Positions 1 through 12,004 of a stretch of 64,000 nt of DNA are shown in pieces. The notes beneath the pieces are model-generated. The model was given only the letters and a program-made list of their open reading frames with translations, was not told the DNA's origin and ran no database searches. Where the stretch lies: contig NZ_PYFP01000002.1 of the NCBI RefSeq assembly GCF_003056055.1, forward strand, positions 1 to 64,000, given 5' to 3'. Origin of the DNA: Glaciimonas sp. PCH181 (GTDB lineage: Bacteria > Pseudomonadota > Gammaproteobacteria > Burkholderiales > Burkholderiaceae_D). Every line of letters starts with the position of its first letter. Within the stretch, counting starts at the first letter, position 1. The translations under genes and the position numbers were made by a program.

Positions 1-252
1 TGTCTGCAAATCTTCTAACCGTAATTCGAGTTGTTCAATTTGCCGGTCCAGCTTCTCGGATTTGCGGCCGAACTGCAGCCGTTTGAGTTTGGCGATGAAG
101 AGCTTGAGGTGTTCGATTTCGATGCGATGTGAGGACAGTGCGTCCTGTAGCTGCGCCACCGTTTCCCCGTGCAACGCAATGACCGCATCACGATCGGTAA
201 TCATCGCTTTTAAAGCGCTGATATCGTCGGGAAGGTGGGGCGGCGTTGACAT
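1..252 (-). CDS. tnpC: IS66 transposase TnpC, N-terminal part (runs off window)
   Basis: An open frame starts at the ATG whose complement is at 250-252 and continues without a stop to base 1 (84 residues). The sequence begins [10 protein letters not shown] and contains the leading coiled-coil-like segment followed by [13 protein letters not shown], the FGRKSEK motif characteristic of the N-terminus of IS66 DDE transposases. The zinc-finger and catalytic domains lie outside the window. It begins 29 bases after the end of the restored tnpB frame, as expected for this family. Whether the rest of the gene is intact cannot be judged. Confidence 0.88.
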   Translation of the reverse strand, partial: MSTPPHLPDDISALKAMITDRDAVIALHGETVAQLQDALSSHRIEIEHLKLFIAKLKRLQFGRKSEKLDRQIEQLELRLEDLQT

Positions 253-281
253 GCCCGTAGTTTACCGAATGACGTCGATGT

Positions 282-628
282 TTACAAGCCTGACAGGGGC
301 CGTTGCGTGCGCTCGGGACGTCGCCAATCGATCCCTTCCAGCAACATTGACAGTTGCGCTTGCGACAGACAAACCGCGCCTTCGCTTGCCTGCGGCCAGA
401 TGAAGCGGCCGCGTTCCAGCCGTTTGGCCAGCAGACACAGCCGTCGCCGGTCCACCACAAGATCTTCAAAATATCGCCACGTCGGCCACGAAACACGAAG
501 ACGTGACCGCTAAACGGGTCATCGGCCAATGCCGTTTGCACCTTGGCTGCCAACCCATTAAAACCGCAACGCATATCGGTCACGCCTGCTGCGATCCAGA
601 TCCGCGTTCCTGCTGGCAAACCGATCAT
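282..628 (-). pseudogene. tnpB: IS66 accessory protein TnpB (Orf2), frameshifted
   Basis: The first ~60 residues ([20 protein letters not shown], then a [12 protein letters not shown] segment) are a standard IS66 TnpB. After WWTGDG the frame goes wrong. Reading on in another frame from about base 440 restores the family C-terminus ([13 protein letters not shown] ... [10 protein letters not shown] ... LSGL) and ends in TAA at 282-284. The simplest explanation is loss of one C in the GACGGC-CTG stretch. The start overlaps the tnpA stop by four bases (ATGA). Without the shift the protein would be about 115 residues, normal for TnpB. The uncorrected frame runs to 188 with an unrelated tail. Confidence 0.88.
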
Positions 629-1068
629 GCCAGCAACCGGGCCAGCACCATGGAAAGCATAGACGGATCCACCACGCCCTCGACTCGAAGTCGCGCCTTA
701 CCTATTTCCAGGACCATCACGCCGGTCGGTGTAACGGCCGTGGTGAAGACTGGCTTGGCAGGGGATGGTTGCCGAGGGTCGCCAAGAACTACTGGCAGCA
801 ATTTGACGGACTTGCCTGAGGCAATCTCATAGGCTCCTGCACGAAACAATTTACGCCAGGTAAATACCTGGTTCGCATTCACATCGTGGGCCCGCGCCAC
901 CCGCGACACCGAGGCCCCAGCCATCAAGGATTGTTCGACCACCATGCGTTTGAAATCAATCGAATGTTGCCGATAACCACTGCGCTTAGAGGGAGTAACC
1001 GACTCAATATTTGTGTCCATAATTTGAAGTTGTGGGCACAATCGATTTGTACCCTCCAACGCAATCAT
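625..1068 (-). CDS. tnpA: IS66 protein TnpA (helix-turn-helix, Orf1)
   Basis: A 147-residue frame with a helix-turn-helix of the IS66/IS3-type TnpA kind: [20 protein letters not shown] then [15 protein letters not shown], the usual 'NANQVFxWRK' recognition-helix signature. The C-terminal part is the variable IS66 TnpA tail. A second candidate start is the ATG at 1020 (MDTNIESV), which would give 131 residues and sits at the more usual distance from the terminal repeat; neither start has a clear ribosome site. The frame looks intact. Confidence 0.85.
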   Translation of the reverse strand: MIALEGTNRLCPQLQIMDTNIESVTPSKRSGYRQHSIDFKRMVVEQSLMAGASVSRVARAHDVNANQVFTWRKLFRAGAYEIASGKSVKLLPVVLGDPRQPSPAKPVFTTAVTPTGVMVLEIGKARLRVEGVVDPSMLSMVLARLLA

Positions 1069-1090
1069 GCGGACATTTGAGGATTAGGTA

Positions 1091-1115
1091 TAGACGGTTT
1101 TGAGCGCACGCTTAC
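1091..1115 (-). repeat. IS66 terminal inverted repeat (tnpA end)
   Basis: Read on the minus strand from base 1115 inwards, the sequence begins GTAAGCGTGCGCTCAAAACC, the GTAAGCG start typical of IS66-family ends. It lies 47 bases outside the longest tnpA frame. The partner repeat is outside the window. Confidence 0.75.
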
Positions 1116-1298
1116 TTTGGGATAGTCATTTTGATGCTTGATATTTTGTTGGATGCTGATTGGCTGATGTGTGACGGCGGATTATATGAGGAATGGTTGT
1201 ACCGGAAATATCGATTGGCTAAATAAATGGCTCAATACATGCAGTAGGTGTGTGTTTTTCTCCGATCCGATTTCGATTCGATTTCGATTGCCCAAAGC

Positions 1299-1331
1299 AA
1301 AAACCCTCCCAGATTTCTCTGGGAGGGTTTT
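1299..1331 (-). terminator. rho-independent terminator of the rRNA operon
   Basis: Downstream of 5S on the minus strand there is a stem AAACCCTCCCAGA / TCTGGGAGGGTTT with a short loop, followed by a T-rich run. It begins about ten bases after the 5S 3' end, so it is the expected end of the rrn transcript. Confidence 0.9.
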
Positions 1332-1341
1332 CTAATAAAAG

Positions 1342-1455
1342 CCTGACGATGACCTACTTTCACACTGGTTGCAGCACTATCATCGGCGCAAAGTCGTTTC
1401 ACGGTCCTGTTCGGGATGGGAAGGGGTGGTACCAACTCGCTATGGTCATCAGGCA
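1342..1455 (-). rRNA. rrf: 5S ribosomal RNA
   Basis: The minus strand begins TGCCTGATGACCATAGCGAG and ends GGTCATCGTCAGGC, whose two ends pair as helix I of 5S. The interior carries the conserved CCCATCCCGAACAG segment and TAGTG block. Length 114 nt is usual for betaproteobacteria. It is the last gene of the rRNA operon, 174 bases after the 23S 3' end. Confidence 0.95.
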
Positions 1456-1528
1456 TAAACTGTAGTGTCATATGTTCCCAATCGGGCAACACACAACGCA
1501 ATCTAGAAGAAGTAAAGTTTTGTTTCAT

Positions 1529-1563
1529 GTGTTGGGGTAACGAGGGTTTCGTTACCCCAACAC
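1529..1563 (-). other. perfect 15-bp hairpin in the 23S-5S spacer
   Basis: GTGTTGGGGTAACGA (1529-1543) is followed by a five-base loop and its exact reverse complement (1549-1563). No T-run follows on either strand, so a terminator is unlikely, and terminating here would leave 5S untranscribed. A processing site for RNase III or RNase E, or a small inserted repeat, is more plausible. Confidence 0.75.
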
Positions 1564-1629
1564 TGGGTATGATTGCACTTTTCAGGCAAACACATATCTC
1601 ATTAGCTTATATATAACCTGCTAAGGTTA

Positions 1630-4510
<2,881 letters not shown>

Positions 4511-4861
4511 AACGTTAGCCTCTAGACGCGTTCACGTCTAAAAACCGGTTATAGGATATTACTTATGAGTATTACTTTAGCGTTTGCCGTATCCAAAGTG
4601 TTTTCGCAGTTGCATACTCTCGTATGCTCTTTTGAGAACTCTTTTAATACTTTTTGATTTGATACAATCATACCCATCCACAATGCTGTCGCACTGCGGA
4701 CGAATCTTTACTTCTTCTAAATTGTTAAAGAACAAACAGCCAATGATCTTAAAAAGATCAAACCTAAATCGCGCCGCATCACGCTGTCTTACCCTGCGTA
4801 ATACCTGACTTAGGTTTGATATTTCACCACGCTCAACCCCCGCTCTGGGAATCAAACAATA
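4511..4861 (-). other. tRNA-Ala to 23S spacer with boxA
   Basis: This 351-base spacer holds no gene. On the minus strand it carries a boxA-type antitermination motif, TTCTTTAACA, at 4723-4732, the same motif as in the 16S leader. It also holds a small GCATAC/GTATGC hairpin at about 4611-4626. A boxA before 23S is usual in rRNA operons for binding the NusB/NusE antitermination complex. Confidence 0.7.
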
Positions 4862-4937
4862 TGGTGGAGGCTAACGGGATCGAACCGATGACCCCCTGCT
4901 TGCAAAGCAGGTGCTCTCCCAGCTGAGCTAAGCCCCC
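4862..4937 (-). tRNA. tRNA-Ala (anticodon TGC)
   Basis: The 76-nt minus-strand sequence starts GGGGGCTTAGCTCAGCTGGG, has the anticodon stem-loop CCTGCTTTGCAAGCAGG (anticodon TGC), a GGTTCGATCCC T-loop and an encoded CCA end. It sits in the 16S-23S spacer after tRNA-Ile, the standard arrangement. Confidence 0.97.
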
Positions 4938-4946
4938 ATAAACTTG

Positions 4947-5023
4947 TGGTGGGTCTGGTTGGGCTCGAACCAACGACCCCCGCGTTATCAACACGGTGCT
5001 CTAACCAACTGAGCTACAGACCC
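4947..5023 (-). tRNA. tRNA-Ile (anticodon GAT)
   Basis: The 77-nt minus-strand sequence starts GGGTCTGTAGCTCAGTTGGT, has anticodon GAT in CCGTGTTGATAACGCGG, a GGTTCGAGCCC T-loop and an encoded CCA. It is the first of the two spacer tRNAs, nine bases upstream of tRNA-Ala. Confidence 0.97.
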
Positions 5024-5115
5024 GCTTTGGATCAGTACTTCAGTAGTCAACGATAAACCCTCTATCGCACGCGCACCGCGCTCTACCTATAACTGTTCTT
5101 CTTTTAACTAACACA

Positions 5116-5138
5116 CCGATAAGTGTGGACGCTTAATG
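5116..5138 (-). repeat. 3' half of the 16S precursor processing stem
   Basis: This 23-base block after the 16S 3' end pairs with 6857-6879 in the leader. The two arms match at 21 of 23 positions, and the two differences are compatible with G-U pairs in RNA. It would form the long stem that RNase III cuts to release pre-16S. Confidence 0.8.
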
Positions 5139-5151
5139 TCCGTACAAACTC

Positions 5152-6687
<1,536 letters not shown>

Positions 6688-6856
6688 AATCTCTGTTTTG
6701 TGGCATTGCTGCCTAGCATCGCTGCTATCGCTCACTCAAAATACTGACAGGCTACTCCCCAAGTTTGACCTTGCGAAATATCCTATTTTCTTCTTTTGTG
6801 AACATTTAATGTTTTAAGTTATACGCAAACTACCGAAGTAATTTACGCTGCACTTT

Positions 6857-6879
6857 CATTAAACGCCCACACTTATCGG
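6857..6879 (-). repeat. 5' half of the 16S precursor processing stem
   Basis: Complementary over 23 bases to 5116-5138 (two G-U-compatible differences). Its position about 170 bases before the mature 16S 5' end, paired with a block just after the 3' end, is that of the RNase III processing stem. Confidence 0.8.
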
Positions 6880-6888
6880 CTGTTAATT

Positions 6889-6898
6889 GTTAAAGAAC
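6889..6898 (-). promoter_or_regulatory. boxA antitermination site in the 16S leader
   Basis: Minus-strand TTCTTTAACA lies in the leader ahead of 16S. The same ten bases recur in the spacer before 23S (4723-4732). The motif matches the boxA consensus bound by NusB/NusE. Confidence 0.75.
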
Positions 6899-6975
6899 TG
6901 TCCTCTGTTTTGCGTCACACCGCAGTGTTCGCAGCACCAACAAATCGTTTTGTTTGTCAGCAGCAGAGAGATGAG

Positions 6976-7004
6976 ATTATGGGGCGCTTCAAGCTTTTCG
7001 TCAA
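6976..7004 (-). promoter_or_regulatory. rrn promoter, downstream (P2-like)
   Basis: On the minus strand, TTGACG (7004-6999) and CATAAT (6981-6976) are separated by 17 bases. Just upstream is an A/T-rich stretch of A-runs and T-runs resembling an UP element. Transcription would begin about 280 bases ahead of mature 16S and include the boxA and processing stem. Confidence 0.85.
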
Positions 7005-7162
7005 CTCTTTTTTAAACCGTTTTAACAACAATTTAAATCCGATCCAACTACTTTAGGACTACTCAAATCACCCACCTTTACAACCTCGCTCCATCCCCAA
7101 CTTCGCCCCCAACACCGCTTGCACCGTGTCGTTTATTGCGCGTCGTTTTCAACAGAGGCCGA

Positions 7163-7191
7163 ACTATAGCAACACATTCTTATGCTGGCAA
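7163..7191 (-). promoter_or_regulatory. rrn promoter, upstream (P1-like)
   Basis: On the minus strand, TTGCCA (7191-7186) and TATAGT (7168-7163) are separated by exactly 17 bases. An A/T-rich AAAGTTCTTTTAAAAA segment lies immediately upstream. With the 6976-7004 promoter it forms the tandem arrangement usual for rRNA operons. The rest of the 6688-7396 region shows no gene. Confidence 0.75.
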
Positions 7192-7396
7192 GCAGTTTTT
7201 AAAAGAACTTTAAAAATCTATCATTAGCCTCTTTTCCAACGTCACATTTCATCACAACGAACCTTGTCCATGCAGCGCATTCCGGTAATTTCTAACACTG
7301 AGATTGCCCATCGATTCACATTGAAGATGCAACGGCTAACTAAGCGATATAAAGACATCGTCAACCCGTACACAAGCCAGGCACTCGAATAAACAC

Positions 7397-8479
7397 TTAA
7401 TCAGCAACCTCGACCGCTTGACCAACCTGGGCCAACACCACGCGATGAACGAAATGCAGCTTTTCCTGCACCGGCGACGACAACTTAAAAGGATACGAAT
7501 CCGGCGTGCCAACGCTACGATTCAAACTATTCAATACATAAGTCAACGCAAACCAGTCCGCGATAATCTCATCGAATGAATCAATCTTAAGAGGCGGGGC
7601 GGTAATCACCATCTCCGGCTCAGATGCCTTAGGAGGATTAAGCGACAAACCGCAAGCATGTGCCGTCTCTAGCGTGTCAACCATATGTAGATAATGCGCC
7701 CATGTCTCGGCCCAGTCCTCCCAAGGATGAGAGCTCGCATAAATACTAATGAAACTTTGCTCCCAATCCGGCGGCGTGCCATTTTCATAGTGGCGCTTCA
7801 AACTCTCACCATAGTCCTGCCGCTCGTCTCCAAATAGTTTGCGATAACCGTCTATCCAATCACTATCTGCAATCAGGCGATCGAAATAGTAATGACCACT
7901 TTCATGGCGAAAATGGCCTAGCAATGTCCGATACCCTTCATGCATCTGCTCACGAGTTCGCTCGCGTATAGCAGGATCTGCCTCGGCGATGTTGAGTGTA
8001 ATCAAGCCATTATCATGACCGGTCATCACTGCCTCGTCGGTAAGCCCATCCTCCAGAAACTGAAAAGCCAAACCACACTCCTCATCCTCTTCCTTGGATA
8101 CCGGCTTAAGGCCAAGCGACCACAAAGAATATAAAAGACGGCGCTTAGCAGATTCCAGACGATGCCAGAATAGATGATTTTTTTCGCTCCACAACGATGG
8201 AATGACCACCGTTAATTGACATGAAGCGCATAACTCATGCGGATCATCGGCGTCCAACATCCAATTACAAACTTGCTGCGAAGCATAGTTTTTGCATTGC
8301 TTATATAACGTGCCCGCATCGGTAGGATTGAGACTGCGCCAATTTCCATCGGCCAGCATTTCGAAACTGCTGACGACACGTTGGTCAGGTTGATATCCCA
8401 ACGTACTATCGCAGTTGAAACACAGAGTGTTTTCGAAAAATACCTGTTGCCCGCATTTATCGCAATGAAAGGTCTTCAT
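7397..8479 (-). CDS. zinc-ribbon putative metallopeptidase (COG4307/DUF2248-like)
   Basis: A 360-residue protein starting MKTFHCDKCGQQVFF. The N-terminus has paired cysteines CDKC and CFNC (about residues 6-23) typical of a zinc ribbon, and a second Cys group lies near residues 62-87. Around residue 192 it has HFRHESGHYYF, an HExxH zinc-protease motif. This architecture matches a widespread family of putative zinc-binding peptidases whose substrate is not known. An upstream in-frame ATG at 8590 would add 37 residues with no zinc-ribbon homology, so the ATG at 8479 is preferred (AGGA nearby). It lies upstream of the rRNA promoters on the same strand and is divergent from the DUF218 gene. Activity is inferred from the motif only. 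Confidence 0.8.
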   Translation of the reverse strand: MKTFHCDKCGQQVFFENTLCFNCDSTLGYQPDQRVVSSFEMLADGNWRSLNPTDAGTLYKQCKNYASQQVCNWMLDADDPHELCASCQLTVVIPSLWSEKNHLFWHRLESAKRRLLYSLWSLGLKPVSKEEDEECGLAFQFLEDGLTDEAVMTGHDNGLITLNIAEADPAIRERTREQMHEGYRTLLGHFRHESGHYYFDRLIADSDWIDGYRKLFGDERQDYGESLKRHYENGTPPDWEQSFISIYASSHPWEDWAETWAHYLHMVDTLETAHACGLSLNPPKASEPEMVITAPPLKIDSFDEIIADWFALTYVLNSLNRSVGTPDSYPFKLSSPVQEKLHFVHRVVLAQVGQAVEVAD

Positions 8480-8832
8480 AGAAATCCTAAAAAAGGTTCG
8501 TTTATTGGCCACCAAATGCGAATCGTCAATATAAGTTGCGATAGTGACAGAATGTTTGACAGTCACCCATGGAATTAATATCTCGTCCAACTAATATATA
8601 TACGATAACGAGAGCCGTATACTTATGACAACGGCGTACCTGAATCAATAAAATAGTTGATAGTAGATTGATCTACCGCTCGAAAAACAAATATTTTTCT
8701 CACGAAAAGTGCCACAAAACCACCACCCGTACTTCTATAGATAGCCCTTTCCGGGTAACCTTTATAGGGAAATCCTGAGAACATCCGACGCCCTCCCTAC
8801 ATTAGCAATGTCTCGCGCGCCCCTATTCCAGA
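8480..8832. other. divergent intergenic region between peptidase-like and DUF218 genes
   Basis: About 350 bases with the start regions of both flanking genes. It is A/T-rich in the middle. I see no convincing operator repeat, RNA gene or further reading frame. Confidence 0.5.
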
Positions 8833-9447
8833 ATGAAAAGATTACTTAACCCTTGGTATGGATTGATTGTAACCACACTAGCCGCACTATTTCTATTCGT
8901 GATTTTTAGCAGCAAGGGAGGCGCAGCACTACTCATGACTGCTCTCGAATCCCAGGCTTTACCACTCTCTTCTATAGATAGAAGCAAAGCACAAGCCATC
9001 GTAGTATTAGGTGGTGGGACCGAACGGGACTGGTATGCGGCGAAGCTTCAGCGTGAAACGCGCTTGCCACTTCTCATTTCCGGGGAGGAAGCGATTGCCA
9101 TGGCACGCAAAATTACCAACGACTTTGCAACGCCAATCCAATGGATGGAAACAAAATCACATACAACAGAAGAAAACGCGAAGTTCTCCGCAAAGATACT
9201 GAAGCCAGTAGGTATCCGCCGTATCCTATTAGTAACTAACGCGAGTCATATGTTTCGCGCTAAATCGATCTTCACGTATAACGGTTTTGAAGTCATTCCT
9301 GTGCCAGTAACCTTCACACGGCCTGAACGACTATCCGGGTCAGATTTCATGCCAAGCAGCGAAGGTCTGAAGCGTTCTCGCCCAGCAAGACATGAATTGA
9401 TGGGGATTATGTGGTTCTATGTGGAAAAAATATTCAATTGGACGTAG
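8833..9447 (+). CDS. DUF218 family membrane-anchored protein (YdcF/SanA/ElyC-like)
   Basis: A 204-residue protein with one N-terminal membrane segment (about residues 8-27, GLIVTTLAALFLFVIF) and a DUF218 domain. The domain motifs are AIVVLGGGTERDWYAAKL, LPLLISG, the THTTEEN-like SHTTEENAKF, and RRILLVTNASHMFRA. Family members (SanA, ElyC, YdcF) act in envelope integrity or polysaccharide metabolism; the catalytic reaction is unclear. It faces the end of the polysaccharide locus tail to tail, so a link to envelope polymers is possible but not shown. No strong ribosome site is visible before the ATG. Confidence 0.82.
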   Translation: MKRLLNPWYGLIVTTLAALFLFVIFSSKGGAALLMTALESQALPLSSIDRSKAQAIVVLGGGTERDWYAAKLQRETRLPLLISGEEAIAMARKITNDFATPIQWMETKSHTTEENAKFSAKILKPVGIRRILLVTNASHMFRAKSIFTYNGFEVIPVPVTFTRPERLSGSDFMPSSEGLKRSRPARHELMGIMWFYVEKIFNWT

Positions 9448-9609
9448 CCGATTAACAATATAGCTGCCAAGGACTATTCCCCCCGAAATACGATGGAGAT
9501 TAACCATACCGTGGCGAAACGCACCAGGAAGCACTTCAGCTAGCTTAATCCATCACTATTGATCAGCAATCGAAAGAGAAGTATTCATCGGAAAAGTAAG
9601 GATAGGGGC

Positions 9610-10785
9610 TTACTTACCGTCAGGTGTCAGCGCCATTTTTTTATTTTTTTTCATCGCGATTTCAGAGTTTAAAACCTCGCCTATTACTTCAAGATATTTC
9701 TGAATGACGACTTTCTCATCGAACTCGGTCTTCACCTTTTGTTTTCCAGCCTCGCCCATTTTTAAACGGTCTTCAGGACAAAGTTCAACCATCGCAATCA
9801 TTTTTTCCGCAAGATCATTCGCATCTTTGACTCGACACAGAAAGCCATTGACCTGATCATCAACAACATCTCTACACCCAACCGTATCAGTCGTAATAAT
9901 AGGTCGCGCCATCGCTGCAGCTTCCAACAAAGATCGTGGGACACCTTCACGGTAAGACGGCAATACTACACAATCTGCAGCAGAGAGGTAGGGACGAACA
10001 TCATCAGTCTTACCCATATAACGAATCAAACCTTCGTCTTCCCACTCTTTAATTTGACGCGCAGAAATCGCATTTGCATTTTCTGCGTCCACAAAGCCGA
10101 GAAGTTGAAATTCCGTTTCCGGGAATCGTTGGCGAACGGTTCTAGCCGCATCAACAAACTCATTCACCCCTTTATCCTTAAGCATTCTAGCCACTAACAA
10201 AAACCGAAAAGATCGCGAAAACAGAGATATCGGCAGTGCTGACTGATAATGCACCATGTTAATGCCCGACCCTGGCACCCGATCAGTAATTTCTGACCTA
10301 ACCAACCCTGCCTGGATAAACATTTCCTGGTCATCCGTATTCTGAAAGAAAACACGATGAGATCTATACAGCGCAAACTTATAAAGGCTACGAACAATAC
10401 GTGTCAAAAAACTAGTGTGAATAAATGTAGCCCCTAGGCCAGCGATATTATTAATTACAGGAATCCGCAGTAATTGTGCTGCCATGGAGCCATAAACATT
10501 CGGCTTAACCGTATAGCCAAGAAACGCGTGCGGCTTCTCGTTTTTTAGAATTAAAAAATAACGCAACAGCAAAATCAAATCACGACCAGGATGCGAGCCA
10601 TTTTTATCCATATGTAAATTGATAAATTTGCACCCCAGTTCCTTAATCCGGTCGGAATATTCATCGTTTGGCGCAACAGCAATTACATCATAACCTTGGC
10701 TAATTAAGGATTTAATCAATCCAGAACGGAAATTAAAAATATTCCATGCCGTATTTATTGAAATTACGATTTTTGGTTTCATCAA
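9610..10785 (-). CDS. family 4 glycosyltransferase (PglA/TuaC-like)
   Basis: A 391-residue GT-B enzyme: N-terminal Rossmann half (KIVISINTAWNIFNFRSGLI), then a C-terminal nucleotide-sugar half with the GT4 signature around LPSYREGVPRSLLEAAAMAR, where the conserved E-x7-E spacing holds. This subgroup adds a hexose or HexNAc to an undecaprenyl-diphosphate-linked glycan at the cytoplasmic face. It is the last gene of the polysaccharide locus, 172 A/T-rich bases after the polymerase gene. The last ~15 residues are Lys-rich (KKNKKM). Donor and acceptor sugars cannot be read from sequence. The start could be either of two adjacent ATG codons. Confidence 0.88.
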   Translation of the reverse strand: MMKPKIVISINTAWNIFNFRSGLIKSLISQGYDVIAVAPNDEYSDRIKELGCKFINLHMDKNGSHPGRDLILLLRYFLILKNEKPHAFLGYTVKPNVYGSMAAQLLRIPVINNIAGLGATFIHTSFLTRIVRSLYKFALYRSHRVFFQNTDDQEMFIQAGLVRSEITDRVPGSGINMVHYQSALPISLFSRSFRFLLVARMLKDKGVNEFVDAARTVRQRFPETEFQLLGFVDAENANAISARQIKEWEDEGLIRYMGKTDDVRPYLSAADCVVLPSYREGVPRSLLEAAAMARPIITTDTVGCRDVVDDQVNGFLCRVKDANDLAEKMIAMVELCPEDRLKMGEAGKQKVKTEFDEKVVIQKYLEVIGEVLNSEIAMKKNKKMALTPDGK

Positions 10786-10957
10786 TTTATGAGCAAACAG
10801 ATTTATAAAAACTTACGAATTATTTTATAAAAATAATGAAAAAATAAGGTGGTATATGCAAATTCAGATAAAAATAATATGAATAAAAATACTAATTCTC
10901 CAAACTTAAATCCTCCGCTCCTCAAAATTCATGAAATATTATTTTTCCAACTCAGAT

Positions 10958-12004
10958 TTAATTGAACAATACGCTTCTGTAAGGTTCCCAGCAAAGTTGT
11001 GCATGATAAGAGCGAGAAAGCCAAATATATAAAACCATCGCATATACAGCGACAATAAAGAGAATAACAAGTTTCCTGACGTATGTTCCGTGGAACATAA
11101 GTGGCAATCTTGCATAAAATACGAGTTGTAATGGAATCAGGAACAACGCTAATCGGTCGGTCGCAGTGGAAGACAATACCACCAGTGGTACCGAGATCAG
11201 CGAAACAAATGAGAAACAAATCCAAGTTTTATTGTCATCCCAACGTCTACGCCATCTTTTTCTAAGAGCAAAAAATAGAATTGCAGGCACGGCATTCATT
11301 AAAATACGTATGAATCCACCATCGGAATTCATTTGACTGACAACGTAATTTTTAACCAAATCATCATATGAATTTGACAACAACGAATATCCAGCCAGCC
11401 CCGTCAATGGCACCAAAATCAACAATCTCAATCTAAAACTCAGGGAGGAGTGAAGCAACGCAAGAGGTAACATTACTATGGCGGTCTTATGAAAAAGTGA
11501 GGCTAAAATCACCGCCGCAATATATTCAAAAATATGGCCTGGCCGAAGTACTGCTAATCCCCATAAAACTAATCCAATCGCGACACCTTGACGCGAGTAA
11601 CCCATAACAATGACAATAATCAAATAGGGAACCGCAACAGCTAAAGCCAACCATGGCAATGGCTGCTTACGAACGAATCTGATAAGCCCGGACATTGCTA
11701 AAACACCGCAAATTGTATTAACACCGTAAATTCCCAAACCAAATTGCGCACATATCCAATTTATAGTTGCATATGCGGGATCGGTATTGGTTAAGGCCTG
11801 TGAAAAGGGAAGTTTTGAAATGGTATCGTAGTGATCAAGATACGCCCACCAGTCACATCCCACAATATGCCGGAAGCCAATGATTACAGTAAACAGGCAT
11901 CCTACGGCTATCCACACCCCCAATTTGTATGTATCAATTCGCATAGACCGCAAAATTCCCGGAAAGCTGACCGGGAGCAAATACATAAGCCAATAAAATG
12001 TCAC
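10958..12004 (-). CDS. wzy: EpsG/Wzy-type polysaccharide polymerase
   Basis: A very hydrophobic protein of about 348 residues with roughly 10 membrane helices. It has EpsG-family landmarks: the FRHIVGCDWWAYLDHY segment after the second helix and the MGYSRQGVAIGL motif in mid-protein. EpsG-type proteins join lipid-linked repeat units in the periplasm. I choose the GTG at 12004: a GGAGG ribosome site lies seven bases before it and it overlaps the asnB stop as GTGA. The longer frame from 12046 has no such site and lies inside asnB. With wzx, wza and wzc in the same locus it completes a Wzy-dependent pathway. Confidence 0.82.
   Translation of the reverse strand: MTFYWLMYLLPVSFPGILRSMRIDTYKLGVWIAVGCLFTVIIGFRHIVGCDWWAYLDHYDTISKLPFSQALTNTDPAYATINWICAQFGLGIYGVNTICGVLAMSGLIRFVRKQPLPWLALAVAVPYLIIVIVMGYSRQGVAIGLVLWGLAVLRPGHIFEYIAAVILASLFHKTAIVMLPLALLHSSLSFRLRLLILVPLTGLAGYSLLSNSYDDLVKNYVVSQMNSDGGFIRILMNAVPAILFFALRKRWRRRWDDNKTWICFSFVSLISVPLVVLSSTATDRLALFLIPLQLVFYARLPLMFHGTYVRKLVILFIVAVYAMVLYIWLSRSYHAQLCWEPYRSVLFN

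Larger units (their letters stand above)
1..1115 (-). mobile_element. IS66-family insertion sequence, one end (tnpA, broken tnpB, start of tnpC)
   Basis: Three consecutive minus-strand reading frames match the canonical IS66 order tnpA-tnpB-tnpC, and the terminal repeat lies just outside tnpA at 1091-1115. The element continues past the left edge, so its other end and target duplication cannot be seen. tnpB carries a frameshift, so this copy probably cannot move by itself. The family assignment rests on the three protein types together and on the end beginning GTAAGCG when read inwards. Confidence 0.9.

Noticed and set aside
1529..1563. Reading the 23S-5S spacer hairpin as a terminator
   Set aside because: No T-run follows on either strand, and 5S with a proper terminator lies beyond it.
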